This document shows, in pieces, positions 33,312-45,786 of a stretch of 64,000 nucleotides of DNA. Position 1 is the first letter of the stretch, and every line of letters starts with the position of its first letter. The position numbers and the translations under genes are program-made. The notes under the pieces were generated by a model. The model saw only the letters and a list, made by a program, of their open reading frames with translations, had not been told where the DNA came from and made no database searches. This DNA comes from Phallus indusiatus (taxonomy: Eukaryota > Basidiomycota > Agaricomycetes > Phallales > Phallaceae): assembly GCA_027605045.1 (NCBI GenBank), contig JAQFWX010000173.1:1-64000 (forward strand), given 5' to 3'.

Positions 33312-35590
33312 TTATTTATATTTGAAATTGTCAATTTTGCTATAATCGTCCCAGGTACAACCCAGAGCCATGTTGCCTGTTCGAGTAAACGAGATTATAT
33401 GGTCACCTACTACCCTAGTTGCAAAGCACGCTTCACAGCTTTCGCTAACATAAAAAAATTTAGAATCAGAAATATCAATTCAAGCTTTTTTTGGTGTTGA
33501 AGACTTACAAATAAACTTAATAAAATGACATGAAAAAGATCGTCAGTAAACGCATGTTACATGAGTAGAGTTTTGAGAGAGAGAGAGAAAACTCTTACAG
33601 CGCCATTTTCTCCGGAAGATTTCTAGCTCAGAGTCTGACAAGTCGTAACGTTTTTTCAAACCCGGCGCAATAACGTTTTCAAAATTGCGTAAAAATTTGC
33701 GGTTCCATTCTCGCAATGTGCGTGCGTAATGTGGACCGATATTCCAGACTGAGTCGGTTGTCAGTCGACCTTTTGTGCCACTTGTCATGGTTGAGATTAG
33801 ATGAGTTAGACTGGGGAGATAGCCTCCAGGGAATACTTTGTATTCGGGATTAGTTTTCAATGACTGGATAGACTATAGCAGAGAACATACTCTGAAACGA
33901 ACCATGGAAAAGGTCAGATTTGTATTATGAGCGATATGGCAATGTAGAGGATGATCTTACCCATTTCCGTATAAAATCTATCTTCTGATCATATTGCTCA
34001 ACATCTACATTTGAAAAAAAAAGGAATGAGCGATGAAGAAAAGGGAAAATAAAACCGAAAGTCACAGACTAGCTTCGGGTAGCGTGATAACCTGAACACA
34101 ACCAACCGCATCATCCTCTTTCAAAGCCCAATCAACAACATCCCAATACGCTTCAAAAAACTCCTTTCCGACGTGTTCCATCATCTCAACGCTGATGAAC
34201 CTATCAAAATGATGTTTCCATTCGGAATGTTTCTTTATCTCTCGATAATCCATCAGATGAACTGTGATTTTGTCAGATACGCCGGCTGCTTTGATGCGTT
34301 CTTCAGCTAGGGTTTTTTGTTCGGAGGATAAAGTGACGGTTTCGACTGTACATCCTGTTAGTTGGACAGCTAGAATTGCGAATGAACCCCAGCCCGTTCC
34401 TATATAGGTTTGCGATATTCAATTCGATAATCGTTATAAGCTCAAAATGTGCTGACCTATTTCTAGCAATCTGTGGTTCTCTCTAATACGCGCATGATAG
34501 ATTAGATTTCTAAAAGTAGTGCGGTGTGAGGAGAAGACGTCTTTTTAGAACAAAAAGCTGCTCAAACGAGATAAATACCTCATCTTCCTGATTTGAGCCT
34601 CTTCAAGCGTTTCTAATTCCACTCCAGAACTATTATCGCGTCGAATGTCCTCTTCAAAGTCTTTGAAAATGGCGGAAGAATAGTTCATATCAGAACTGAG
34701 AAACGCAGCGAACCTAATTCAAATCATGAATAAATTACCGGGGTTTTTGCAAAAAAAAAATTAAAGAATTGGCTTTACACATACATTGTGTTGTCAATGT
34801 CATAATGCGCTGAGATATTAGCCCGTGTAGTTGATAAATCTCCCAGAAAACGAGCGGCGGTGAGGACACTAGCTTTGGGAAGGAACCAACTGCCAGTGCC
34901 AGTAGAAGCAAGTTGTGCACTTATTTGTTTATCATTCAGAAATATGATCTGATTATTCGATTTGTCAATGAGGACGATCATGATGTGAGTTTAGCGGCGC
35001 AGATTCAGGAACTAGAAATGATTTCAATTACCTTAAGAAACGTCGCTATGTCATCGCAATCCACTACATATATCATGGCACAAATATAAGTTGAAAGTTG
35101 CATTCAGTGATCAGTTTCAGGTTGGGCTTTAATTGGAAAAAAGATATACACACACCATCTCCGTACATATACGCTTCGCCAAAGCCAAGATCAACTGACA
35201 ATAGCACTCTCGTCCAAAATGAAGGACGATTGATCCGAAGTTCAGCTCTTAACGGTTTAAAAGAGGAGTTTTGGTCGGTATTGGTAGGATTCCCGAACGT
35301 TAACGCTTCTTTCTCTGGCGTGATAACACGAAGTTCCCCAAACTGTAGACTTTTCGGAACTCTAATTAAAAAAAAGACGAATGTTCAGTCACTAATCCAT
35401 ACCAAACGAAATATTATATATACCCAAGAACCAAAGACCGCGCCAAATTGGGAAAAGAGTACGAAGCAGCACTATTCAACTTCTCGGACGCTGCGTTCCA
35501 TAAGTCGTCCAAATAGCTCGTGACCGACGACTTGTGAGTTGCAGCTGTAGGAAGAAGCTGAGTCGCGTAGATACTGCTGCTAATACTCAT
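33312..35590 (-). CDS. cyclopropane-fatty-acyl-phospholipid synthase-like methyltransferase, 511 aa
   Basis: A SAM-dependent enzyme expected to add a methylene bridge (or methyl) to unsaturated acyl chains of phospholipids. Eleven exons: 35424-35590, 35156-35361, 35032-35063, 34785-34948, 34579-34713, 34457-34509, 34070-34399, 33961-34004, 33599-33863, 33509-33515 and 33312-33444. The exon of 7 nt supplies FYF in KWRFYFESCEACFATR and is required to keep frame. Family motifs are LGFGEAYMYGDV, ISAHYDIDNTMFAAFLS, LEIGTGWGSFAI (SAM motif I, about residue 250), FDRFISVEMMEHVG, FPGGYLPS and the C-terminal VVGDHIISF. The boundary before FPGG (acceptor at 33863) inserts a few residues and is the least certain. 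Substrate is unknown; fungi use such enzymes for membrane-lipid modification. Confidence 0.9.
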
Positions 35591-37080
35591 TGGTTCTTTT
35601 TTTCTTAGGGCGAAGGATGAATGAAAATAGGAGGGCTTTAAACTTTTTTAAAACACCCCACATTCCGTTTGAAAAGCGGACTCGTAAAATCTTCAGAGCC
35701 ACAGTCGCATGGACGAGCCTGAACCTGAGGCCTTGAGCTTGAGGGACGAGGTCGGAGAACCCTACAGGGACTGCCCTGCAATGGTCTTGGTACATACATA
35801 CATAGATAGTTCATTTAGTCAGTGAACGCAACCAATTCACTGTGATCCCCGCCTTCGGTCACTTCAGCGCATCTGTGACTCAAGCTATCTTCTCAGCCCG
35901 CTGCGGTCAAAAAGAGCCAAAGCAGTTGATAGCATGCAGGGGTGAAATTGAACGGGATCTACATGCATACCGTGACTGCTGCCAGTGATGCATACATACA
36001 GCCTCTGCTTCTAATTAGCATGATCAATGAATTAATGATAATCTCACGCGCAAGGGGAAAAAAAAGGCACTAGCACATGGAATATACAGTTCAAATACAT
36101 ATTTTTGTATTCATGAATAAAACCTTGAGCTATATAACCGTTACATGAAGTGATCACAGAAACAGACAAACAAATGGAACGAAAAAAAAAAATAAGAATT
36201 CTAAACGTTAGTAATGATATCACCGGGACAAAGACAACGATCATCATCATCGAAGAAGTGAACGAACGAACAACAACAACAACAACAACAATAAACAACA
36301 AAGACCTGAGCCTGAGAGCCTGAGAGTCTGAGCCAGGTATGTACTTATGAAAATACACACGTCATCCAAAAAAGAAAAATAACAACAGCACCCTCTCACG
36401 AAAATAAAAATCAATCTTTTTTTCGGGGTCGATTCCTATCAAAGGCTTGACGGGAAAAAAAATGGTTCTGACCCATCCTCCTCCCTCTATTTTTGTTTTT
36501 TCTTTTCCTCTTCACGCGGCGAGAGCTCGGGTGTACTGAGAGCTGAGAATTGAGAATATTGAGAATTGGGAATTGGGGATCGAAGATAGAAAAGATAGGA
36601 AAGATCGGAAGGAAAGAGAAATGATAATCAAGAAAAGAAATCTAATCGGCATAGATTATAATCAAAAAAAAAATCATAAAAAGACAACCTGCGCAGAGGG
36701 AAAAAAAGAGAAAGGAGGAGGAGAAGGACCGGATGGGAAAAACGGGTACGAGAGCGGAACTGAAGATCGGGGCCCGAAGAAAAGAGGAGGAAGAGCAAGA
36801 GCAAAGAAAGGTGGGGCGGAGAGGGATCTAGGAGTCTGAATAGATATGTATTCCTGCGATTTTCGGACGAACTAAAAGGAGAGAGAGCGAGAGACAAAAT
36901 CGGGTCTATTCTGGCTTTTTTTGAAACCAGAAAAAATGAAATGGAAAAAAGAGAGTTTGATCGGTGTGAGAAAGACCCGGTTGGTGAAAGATTGAGAACC
37001 GGAGAGAGAAAAACGGAGGGGAAAAACGGAGAAAAAAAAACTCTAATTAGAGGAAAAAGAGAGGGAAAGAAAGAAAGAAG
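35591..37080. other. long low-complexity intergenic region
   Basis: It lies between the cyclopropane synthase promoter and the OPI1 stop. It holds CCTGAG-type short repeats (around 35715-35745 and 36304-36335), CATA repeats near 35790, an AAC triplet run near 36270-36290, and a long purine tract. No gene is supported; open frames in the purine tract are composition artefacts. Confidence 0.6.
36540..37080. repeat. 540-bp purine-rich (GA) tract, plus strand
   Basis: The plus strand is dominated by GA/GGA/AAA words with few pyrimidines. It directly follows the OPI1 stop codon on the minus strand, so an OPI1 transcript would carry it as a pyrimidine-rich 3' untranslated region. Confidence 0.7.
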
Positions 37081-40000
37081 TTATTCGCAATCGATATCCA
37101 TCGGTCGAGTTCTTGCAGAATAAAACGAAGCGTCTGAGCAGTCGTCATCGCCACTACCACACCCATTTCCATTGCCGTTGCCATTGCTATGTCCAGAATT
37201 ATTCCTCTTCCGCAAACCGCTATCATCACCACTAGCACCAGTGGCAGTGGCAGCTACGTCAGAAGAAGAAGAAGAAGCCATAGCAGAAATTTCAATTTCA
37301 TCTTCATCTTCATCTTCGTCAGCCGTGAAACCTAATAATGTTGTTCCTGTCCCTGAAGGTCCTCCTCCTGATGCTACTGCTGCCGCTGACAATGCCATGA
37401 TGTCGTCATCGAGAAGAGGAAGCTTCTTTTTCTCCTTCTCCTTTTCATCGCGCTTACGCGACGAACTCTCAGTCGCACTGCTAGTATTCGCATTCGTACT
37501 GCAAACGCTAAAAGGCACACCGGCACCGTCTTCAGTCTCCGTTTCATCATTCTCTTCTCCTTCTCCTTCATCCTCTTCACCCTCCACTTCTTCATCCTCC
37601 TCCATTCTCCTATTATTCTCACTCGGCAATCTCTCTTTCTCTTTTTCTTCATCATCGCCATATACAACGTTAGCGTCTTCCTCCGTACGGGCAACATGTC
37701 CATTCTCGTCAGCTTCCGCACCACCCTGAACGGAGGAACCATTCGTAACCATACTCATAACAGCTTCATCCGATGTGCTGATATCGCTTATCCGCTTCCT
37801 TCGCTTCTTCTTCATCACCGCCATATCCACCACCATCGTCGTTTCTTCATCCTCGTTCGAATAAGAAATAGGAAGTGAAGGATCATGAGCACTCGACGAT
37901 AATGATAATGATGATGATGTCTGTGAATACTGATAATGGATGGTCCGTAAATCAGGTTCGCTAGGTGATTTGATCATATCACTCGGCGATAAACTATTAC
38001 TGCTATTGCTATTGCTGGTGCTGCTGGTGCTGGTGTTGCTGGTGTTGTTGTTGCTCGGTCCGGCTCCCGGCGATGATAACATATGGAGATCACCGCTAAC
38101 ACCACTAGAGCTAGTGCCATCATGACGTTGAATACCAACGATCCGAAATCGTTCGACCCATCTGGTGAAATAGGGGAATTCAATATCAACATCGACAGAC
38201 GCAGGGTGAAAAGGATAAATAGAGGGAGGACTACTCACGCATCAGCGCGTTCCAAACTCTCTTTAAACACATTCGTAACACTCCGCATCATATCAAGAGA
38301 TTCCGTCGCCAGCGTTAAAACGCGTTGTGCAGCTTGTGTAGCTGCTAAAGCGGTAGGATGCGTCGCACGACCTGCTGTCGGGCGTAAAGAGTGTGGCGAT
38401 TCGGTTTGTCCTGCTCCTGCTCCTGCTCCTGTTGAGGCCGAGACCGGTGAAGTTGGGGATAAAGAACCGGGTGTACAGCCGGCTAGATTTTCGGAACTCG
38501 GGAGACGTTGGTGTTGTTGTAATCGAGGTGAAGATGGCATCGAAGGTGGGTTGGATGTGTCTCCTGCTCCGCCGCTGCCGCCTGATGCGTTCGCCCAACG
38601 AGCGGGTAGACGGAGGAGGAATGTTCGGACTGTTGAACGGGCTGGTTCTGGAAGTGCACTTCCGGCGTAACTGAAAAAAGGAAAAAAGGAAAACGATGAG
38701 GAGAGTGATTATTGAGAACAGAAACAGAAACAGAAAGGCTCGTACGTTGAGATGACTTTGACGACTTCGCGAATGGTTTTGACAAGATCTCGACGGACAT
38801 CTGTAAGAGTGCGCATAACTTGGAGTGGAACCAGCGCGTGAGGATCGTTTTCGTGTGGAGGTTTTGGAGTTAGAGAGTCTATGAAGCCACGTAGAACAAC
38901 AATCTGAGAGTCGATTCTATTGGTAGCATACTGGGGTAGTCATGTCAGCGAAAGCGATCTCGAGGAGAGTAATAGAGTAAGGATCCTTTTGGTCTACGTA
39001 CCTGCAGCCATTGAAGACAATACTGCAGACGTTTCATGCTTTCTTGACTAACAGCGGCACTAATACCGCCAGCTTCACAAAGCATCGTCTGCCATTTACT
39101 TTTTGCTGCTATCTCTTGTTGTTGTTGCTGTTGTTGAGGAGAAGACTTGTTCGCAGAATCATCGCTTAGGTTTCGAATCGGGACTAAATCATAATGAACA
39201 ATGAAAGGAGATCGGGAGCGAGAAATTAATTTCTTCTTGTATATATATATCGGGAGAAACTCACGGATGGGAGAGTTTGATGCGGAATAATCATCTGGAG
39301 GAGTCACGCTCGGAGCACGGCTCGAAGCACCCGATTCTAGAGGAGCAGGGTCTCGATATGCGGTGTAAAGGTGATGATGATGATGATGATTGTTGTGGTT
39401 CATTTTGGGAGTGTCGGCGTTTGGACTGGAAGGAGCGCTGCGGATAGGGTAAATCTGCGGGGAAGAAACAAAAAGGAAAATCGTTTATAAGATATTTGCG
39501 GGGATAATCGTAGTATGGGATACGAACCCTGTCTAATTGGCGGCAGGCGAATTCGTCGAGTTGATTTACGGGAAGACGGTTTATGACCGGCCGAGAGATC
39601 GTTTTGACTGATGATTCCATAAGATTTGCACCGATCTTAGGAGAGAAAGAAAAAATGATTTAGACGCCATGAGAGATAAAAAAGAAGTGCGAAATGAAGG
39701 ATTACGGACCTGGACAACCTTTGATCTCTTTTTGGAGTCTTCATAAGCATTCAGGACGGATGACACAATGGGAGAATGAACGACGCGAGATACAAAGTCT
39801 TTTGGAGGATGTTCGGGAGGCGATGGTAGGTCTTGGTTGTGATGATTGTGATGATGGTGATGATGGTGGTGATAATGATGATAGTGGTTGGGGTTGGAGT
39901 GGTGGTGGTCCCTGTCTAGGGACCGTTGGCGCAATTGAGGCGATGAGTTTGAGATTGTTGAAGGCGTGGTTGAGGGTGACAAGAAAGGGGTGGACTGGGA

Positions 40001-40459
40001 TGCAGAGGCTGTTGTTGTCATATTTGTGAAAGACCAGGCAGGGGTAATATGGCAAAGCAAGGGATGAGATATTTATGCGAGAGACAGAGAGAGAGAATGG
40101 GACCTACAGGTACGACTGTGAGTCTTGGAGGCTACGGCGAATGCTTCAGCTGAAGGAGCTCGTGCATGGGATACGGCACGGGAACGCATGTCGCCGAGGG
40201 CACGAGCAGCAATGCGGACGTCTTCGTCGTGATCCTCGATGGCGAGGGGACGTTTTATGCCGGCATGGACGACATCCGGGGAGGTCATTGGAGAGGACGG
40301 GGATGAGGCAGCAGAAGATGAGGAGGAAGACGATGAGGACGACGGCGGTAGAGTGTTGTTATTGTTGGCGGTGGTGTTGTTATTGGTGGTGTGAGGAGGA
40401 GGGGGAGGCAAGGGTTGGTTGCAAAGGTCAGCAAGGGACAAGCGAGCAGACGAACTCAT
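37081..40459 (-). CDS. OPI1: Opi1-family transcriptional regulator of phospholipid genes, about 942 aa
   Basis: In yeast, Opi1 senses phosphatidic acid at the ER and represses inositol-responsive phospholipid genes. Exons: 40108-40459, 39710-40008, 39528-39635, 39265-39454, 39002-39183, 38746-38930, 38239-38670 and 37081-38161. The first intron boundary is the least certain. Conserved segments are EDVRIAARALGDMRS, SRVVHSPIVSSVLNAYEDSK, SKWQTMLCEAGGISAAVSQESMKRLQYCLQWLQ (split by an intron just after), then a helix on resistant low-complexity flanks. The protein has runs of Ser, His, Asn, Gln and Glu, and a long acidic C-terminus. It is about twice the length of yeast Opi1 (404 aa), which fits basidiomycete versions. 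A FFAT-type ER-tethering motif was not identified. Confidence 0.87.
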
Positions 40460-40605
40460 CTTGGAACGAGGAGCGGGCTAATTGACTTGATATTTGGTCT
40501 GTGTTGGGCTTGGGACTCGACCAGTCAAAGTGACATGTGATTCTCAGCTGATAGATCAACCACAATCACAAGCATGACACCACACAACACCATCCTAAAT
40601 TAGGC

Positions 40606-42203
40606 TTAATCACGTGTATCGACTCTATGTACACTGCTATTTTTAACTCTCTCTCGGGTCCTTTCCCACAACTCTGGTCCATATCGATAGTACAGGGCCC
40701 CGAATAGCGCTCCTCCAAGATGGGCCCAGTGGTCAAACAGTCTAATCAACAAAAATCAGCTGCAATTAGACATCTTTAATAGCCAGAACTGATTTACCGC
40801 CATCCCCGCAGTATACCGACAATGTCCAGTCCCACCAACACTAATGCTCCGGCTGGTAATGGAAATGAAATATTCGAAGGGAAGATCAGTGTCGCACGGG
40901 CCTCAGGACATGCCAATGCCGTCATAGAAACACATGCCCAGATCGCTCCAGACGCACCAAGCGAGGGCAGAATAGACGGTTGATGAGCCAACGCTGCTGC
41001 TGTTGCTGAAGTAACGGCCCCAGGTGATCTTCCTACCGCGGCAGCTGCCCTTTCTGCACTCGTGATTTGGGATACTATCCGAGGATAGTAAAATTTCACC
41101 CGAACAGCATGCGCTAAGAAACTGCTGAACAAGCCAGCTGCAAAATAAAAACACATGAGAATCCCAATTTGCTTTTGGTGAAAAAATGGGAAACCGACCG
41201 GAAACAAAGAACGCGATGAAATGGTACATAGCTGTTGATTCATGAAGTGTCGCTTGCTTCCGGTCCTGGACTTCTGTAAGCCACCAACACACCAAGCTAC
41301 CTGTCAAAACGCAATGATCAGGCCTATTCATCTTTCATACCAAGCCCGTACTTACCAAATCCACTAAGAGCCAGATTATTGAATAATAAATGTAAAAGAT
41401 TTTTATGACTGTTCACCCCGGTACGGTCAATAACGCTGCCTCAATCTCAGAGACCGAGATATCAACTCACCTGAATACACTTGTTAAAAGAGTGTGGCTT
41501 TGTCCTGACAACGGGTCGTGTAAGAAATGGCGCATCATGGCGCCGCGTAAACGAGGTATTTGCCAAAGAATCCAAATCCCGGTGGTAACAACCATAATCA
41601 TTCGAGCAGCTCGACGACCCTCTCCTTCATCTAACCACTTTTGAGCTGCTAAGACGCATCCGTATAAAGCGGTGTTTGCCACGATTCCTCGCTCTTCTCC
41701 CAGAAACTGTTTAACTCGATCCAGCATATTTTTCAAATACTATCCAGAAGAATCAGAAAGATGGGGTATAGTGAGATGAGCACTACTAACCGCGTATACA
41801 GCTGCTTTTCTGGCACCTCTTAATTCTGAATTCGAAGGTTTTGTGAATATCCATGCACCAGTTGCCAAAAGCGATTTTGTCCATCTTTCCGTGTCCTCGT
41901 TGGTCAAACGTGCAGCAGCGATGTATGTTATACCAGAACATCCAACGACAAACTACGAAAAATTTAAATATGTTAGATTTTCAATTAGGAAAGCCGCACC
42001 AAGAAAGGTTTTAAAACTGAAGGCCTTTGAAGCTCATCTGTAAACAATCTCTCGCGATCGGCCTTTCTTCGGAATCTGAACCCTTGGAAGGGATTAAACC
42101 GCTTTGAAGATGTTGAAAAGTTTTGGTTATAGAAGTAATGTTTTGGCCATGTCGTTCGCGAGCATTGTGTTCTACCAACTGAAAGTCTGAAGATAGAGCT
42201 CAT
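40606..42203 (-). CDS. PCP1: mitochondrial rhomboid protease (Pcp1/PARL-like), 421 aa
   Basis: An intramembrane serine protease of the mitochondrial inner membrane, which processes dynamin-like and peroxidase precursors in yeast. Seven exons: 42000-42203, 41791-41952, 41471-41739, 41356-41408, 41199-41300, 40798-41137 and 40606-40741. The N-terminus (MSSIFRLSVGRTQCSRTTW, with Arg/Ser and no acid) is a mitochondrial presequence. Catalytic features are FSHKNLLHLLFNNLALSGFG, the serine in LGASGAIWACVS, and the histidine in FDHWAHLGGALFGALYY. Length matches the Pcp1/PARL class rather than short secretory-pathway rhomboids. It is divergent from the Sld3-like gene, 192 bp apart. Confidence 0.9.
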
Positions 42204-42395
42204 TACCGTGGGCCGTGGATCCGTGTGGACTGACTATCTGATGTAGTTGCCGCGTGCCGTTGGACGAGCGAGTTACGTCACCGGCTTTTCTGACTATTAT
42301 GTAATCTGTCCAAAAACGTGACCAAATGTTACTGATCGCGTGGCGCGCGTAATTGTAAATGGACTGCAACCTTTTGCTGTTGAATTCTAAGCAAG
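42204..42395. promoter_or_regulatory. 192-bp bidirectional promoter rhomboid / Sld3-like
   Basis: Shared interval between the two start codons; no clear TATA box recognised. Confidence 0.5.
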
Positions 42396-44605
42396 ATGCT
42401 GGAGACTAACTTTAACCCGCAACGCTATACGATTCATTACGATTGTCCTATCCCATGGCCTGAAGAACAAGAATCGAAAATCGGAGCTGATTATCCTTTT
42501 ACGTGCGTTCGCACGCACGATCATCTCAAAAATTTTCTCTGATTTTTTATTATTGGAACAGAGACTATATTGAAGAAACGTTGGAAGAGTATATTATTCA
42601 ACGGTATTTAGAGACGTTATGGCTACCAGATGTACTTTTCTCATTTTACCCTCTTGTGCGCGAACGTTTACACTTTTTTTTACTAGTCTATAACATGTCT
42701 ACCTGGTTTCATCAATAATCTTCGTCGCATCCGTATTCGACCAGATATAGATCCACGGCATCTCTTTGATCCACTTCTTTTGTCAGTTGAAGCTATTCGA
42801 GAGAAATATCACGTTCAGTTGCCTCGGGTTTTGCGGGACGACGGTGGTGGTGGTGGGAATGGTGGGAATGGTGAGGGAGAGGACGGGATTGAAGAAACGA
42901 TGGTGTGGTTTGCGTATGGAAATGAAAAACATCTTCGGGGTGTGGACGGTTTTGAGGGAAGTGAAAGGGTTGAGAAAGAGTGGTTTACGAAGATGGAATA
43001 TCGAGAGTACGTGCCTAATAAATCCAGCTTCGTTTAATAATCGTTTGCTCTTTTTTTTAGAATGAAAATTCAAATTCTCTTGTGCCTTCATATTCTCTCC
43101 CTCCAAAAGCAAAAGCAAAGCACAGAAGAAACGAACAGCACCAAATCGAAATCGTTGGGTATTCCTTCAACGCCTACGAAAAAACGAATTGAAACGACGA
43201 CAAAAACCCCAGCCACCACACTTTCATCTCTATCTCCTATGAAACCTATATTTCCTCCGACCGAATCTATGACTATCGAACGAGAACAAGAGCGAGAACG
43301 AAGAAAGAAACGACGAGAGAAAAAGACCGATTGTGCTTCTGCAAAGGAGAAGAAAACGCAAGTTGATATTGAAGAACGTTTGGAATTGCTTATGGATCGA
43401 CTGAGTATTGCTCAGTTGATGGCTAATTTGCAGACGCAGACGTCTGTTTCTGGTATTTCGACAACGACAGGTGTTTCACAGCCTTCGACGTCCGTGATTG
43501 CTCCTTCTTCAAACCAGGTTTCGCAAGATACGCAGCGAGATTGGATGCAAGTTTTTTGTGAAGATATTGTTAAACCTCTGTAAGTAAATACCCAAACAAC
43601 CTGAAAAAAAAATTAATCCAAAAAAAAAATCCTTTCTTTCAGATTTCAAGACTCCCTTCCGACATTCTACACCCTCCTCCACTCCAAAGTATTCTCACAC
43701 AGCTCATTCTCAGACGAATCAGACAACACCACCACCAACAACAACACAACAACGCTCCCACCCACACTAATTCTCCGTCCTCAAAGAAAATTCAAAGCGA
43801 AAGAAAAACGACCGGCTCAACAACCGCCTTCCCCTCTTAAATTACATGAAGTGGCTAAATCGCGGGGAACACTCGTTCGCGCTGCGTCTGCAATTATCAC
43901 CGGACCCGGATCCGGATCGACGACGGAGAAGGGGATGGGGGGTGTCGGTGGGAATGGTGGTGGAAAGCGGAGTCAAACTCCACAATTACAATTATCTTAT
44001 CCCTCACATCGGTCCCGGTCTGTTTCGATATCTGTCGAAGAAGTGAGAGCTAGAGGCGCGAGTCGTGGGGGTGTTGCGAGTAGCAAAGCGCTTTTCCAGG
44101 GTGAATTTGAGATGAGAAGGTCTTCTTCTGTTAAAAGTGGGGGAAAGTTGTTTCAGTCGAATCAAAGTGCGAGGAAAAACGTTTTTTTTTCCCTTTTGGG
44201 TTTTACATATTTCTCATTTTCGTTTTTTTTGTAGCTTCTCGTGCTCAAGGATCATTATTATCTAAATCGCATCCGCAACCGCACCCGCATCCCCCCGGAC
44301 TCGGATCCGGGCGAGTCAAAGAAACTAATAAACCCAAGACGTTGGTATTTGATACGCCCGTTAAGAAATTATATCCTTCGCGGTTTGTTACCGCTTCTGG
44401 CGCATCGCCTTTCGTGGATGAACGTGACGAAAAGGAGAAGTCTGAATTTGTTATGGGAGATGAATTTCAGTGGAGTTCTGAAGAAGACAATAATAATAAT
44501 GCTTTGAATGTGAATTCGGGGACTCGGGTGGGTTTAGCGAGTGGACGAACTCTGGAGACGCAGGTTTTTGTTATGGATACGCCTGTGAAGAGTCGGGATG
44601 GGTGA
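42396..44605 (+). CDS. SLD3: Sld3-like DNA replication initiation factor, 636 aa
   Basis: In yeast, Sld3 brings Cdc45 to loaded MCM helicase and is a key CDK target. Six exons: 42396-42502, 42562-42631, 42687-43006, 43061-43579, 43643-44166 and 44235-44605. The core resembles the Sld3 treslin domain: EEYIIQRYLETLWLPD, FINNLRRIRIRPDIDP, KEWFTKMEYREMKIQILLCLHILSLQ, EERLELLMDRLSIAQLM, WMQVFCEDIVKPLF. The Gly/Ser/Pro-rich C-terminal third carries SP and TP sites (VFDTPVKK, VMDTPVKS, SQTPQ) that would suit CDK phosphorylation. The assignment rests on the REMKIQILLCLHIL and following helices; no search could be run. Codon use and intron sizes match the neighbours. Confidence 0.68.
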
Positions 44606-45285
44606 TTTGGTATTATGCGGACTGATCAAGTTTGTAGTACTAGTGCACGTGGATATATGGTATTTTGGAAAGAAGGAGAAATTTAAAGGAAGGCGGGTTT
44701 TTTGTACTTGATATAGACATCTCAAATGTAATTTATTCATGTATAAAAATGATACAGCGCGTGAGGTTCGTAAATAGGAGTAGATTGTATGTGTGTTGAG
44801 GAATATATCTTCCAAGTTCGTTTTAAGTGATTGTGTCTCAGGCTGTGCTATACATATGCATCTGCATTTCTGGGTCATGGTAAGTAATGGGGTTTTTCAT
44901 GAATAATAAACCGAGACCGAGCAATTTATTTGTTAAAAAACTCATTTTGCGCACGATCAGAGGTATCATAAACACTTAAATATAATTGTTACGCAATCTA
45001 AGGTATCAATTGTGCTAGGCTTGGTGGCGTTCAAGTTGAGCGTGTCTATTGATTGGTTTCTTCCACGACCATAACGAAAAAGCATCGCATACAATTCTAA
45101 TACACAAGTAGTTTGACACATACACGTCAAGAAAGAAAAAAAGAAACAATTCAGAAGACTATTTAATTGAGACTAGCCTGAGGTTCTGCTTCGAGCAAGA
45201 CGACAACGAGCACATTTTGATTTCCCCCCTTTCTCTTCAAGATTTGATTCCTCCCTCTACCACTACCTTCAATACCCGATTCAAT
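44606..45285. other. 3' region of Sld3-like gene and intergenic
   Basis: AT-rich; no gene supported. Confidence 0.45.
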
Positions 45286-45555
45286 TCAATTCCCTGCGTT
45301 GTTATTCGCTCCGACGTAGATTATTTGATAAATTTTATCCGTCTCCGCACCGAGACTGAGTCTTGTGCCATTACACGTCGGACAGGTGATCCTGTTATAA
45401 TCAAACATCGCATCGACTTCTTCTTGAGAACGTCCTCGATTGTTGCTATTGGCGCACCAAACCCCATTTCGATTGCAACAAAGTCGTTCGTAGAATGCGT
45501 GTTTGGGTTTGTTTTTGCATACGACATAGTATTTGTTGGAGCCTTGGTAACACAT
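45286..45555 (-). CDS. small cysteine-rich hypothetical protein, 89 aa
   Basis: A single-exon frame with a true ATG at 45555. It reads MCYQGSNKYYVVCKNK, then LCCNRNGVWCANSN and ITCPTCNGTRLSLGAE. Seven cysteines, including a CPTC pair, suggest a metal-binding or disulphide-linked fold, but the family is not recognised and no signal peptide is seen. A longer antisense frame overlaps it almost completely (45217-45570, plus strand), so one of the two is an artefact. I favour the minus frame because of the cysteine pattern. Confidence 0.35.
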   Translation of the reverse strand: MCYQGSNKYYVVCKNKPKHAFYERLCCNRNGVWCANSNNRGRSQEEVDAMFDYNRITCPTCNGTRLSLGAETDKIYQIIYVGANNNAGN

Positions 45556-45786
45556 ATTTTGATTTTTTAAACTAGCGTGAATTGGTTAGCCAGGTATATA
45601 TGTTATCAGGAAGAAAAAGACACATACGCGAGAGTTGTTCGTTGTTGATGTTGAGATGCGGGGGATGTGAGTATGGTTTTGAGATAAAAAAATGGGGACT
45701 CAGAGAAAGACTTGAACCAGCGCTTACTTCCCACGCCTTAGGAAGCTTTAGGAGGATGCTGCGAAGCCTAGGGCCTTAAGGCTAAG

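Noticed and set aside
36573..36839. Open frame in the purine tract (Lys/Glu/Gly-rich)
   Set aside because: The long frame results from base composition (few T-containing stops); no start context, splice or family.
37172..37729. Long plus-strand Ser-rich frame
   Set aside because: It is the shadow of the Glu/Ser/Asp codons of OPI1 on the other strand.
14358..44605. A lipid-metabolism gene cluster (ERG4, cyclopropane synthase, OPI1)
   Set aside because: The three genes are separated by unrelated housekeeping genes and have different orientations; proximity alone does not support a cluster.
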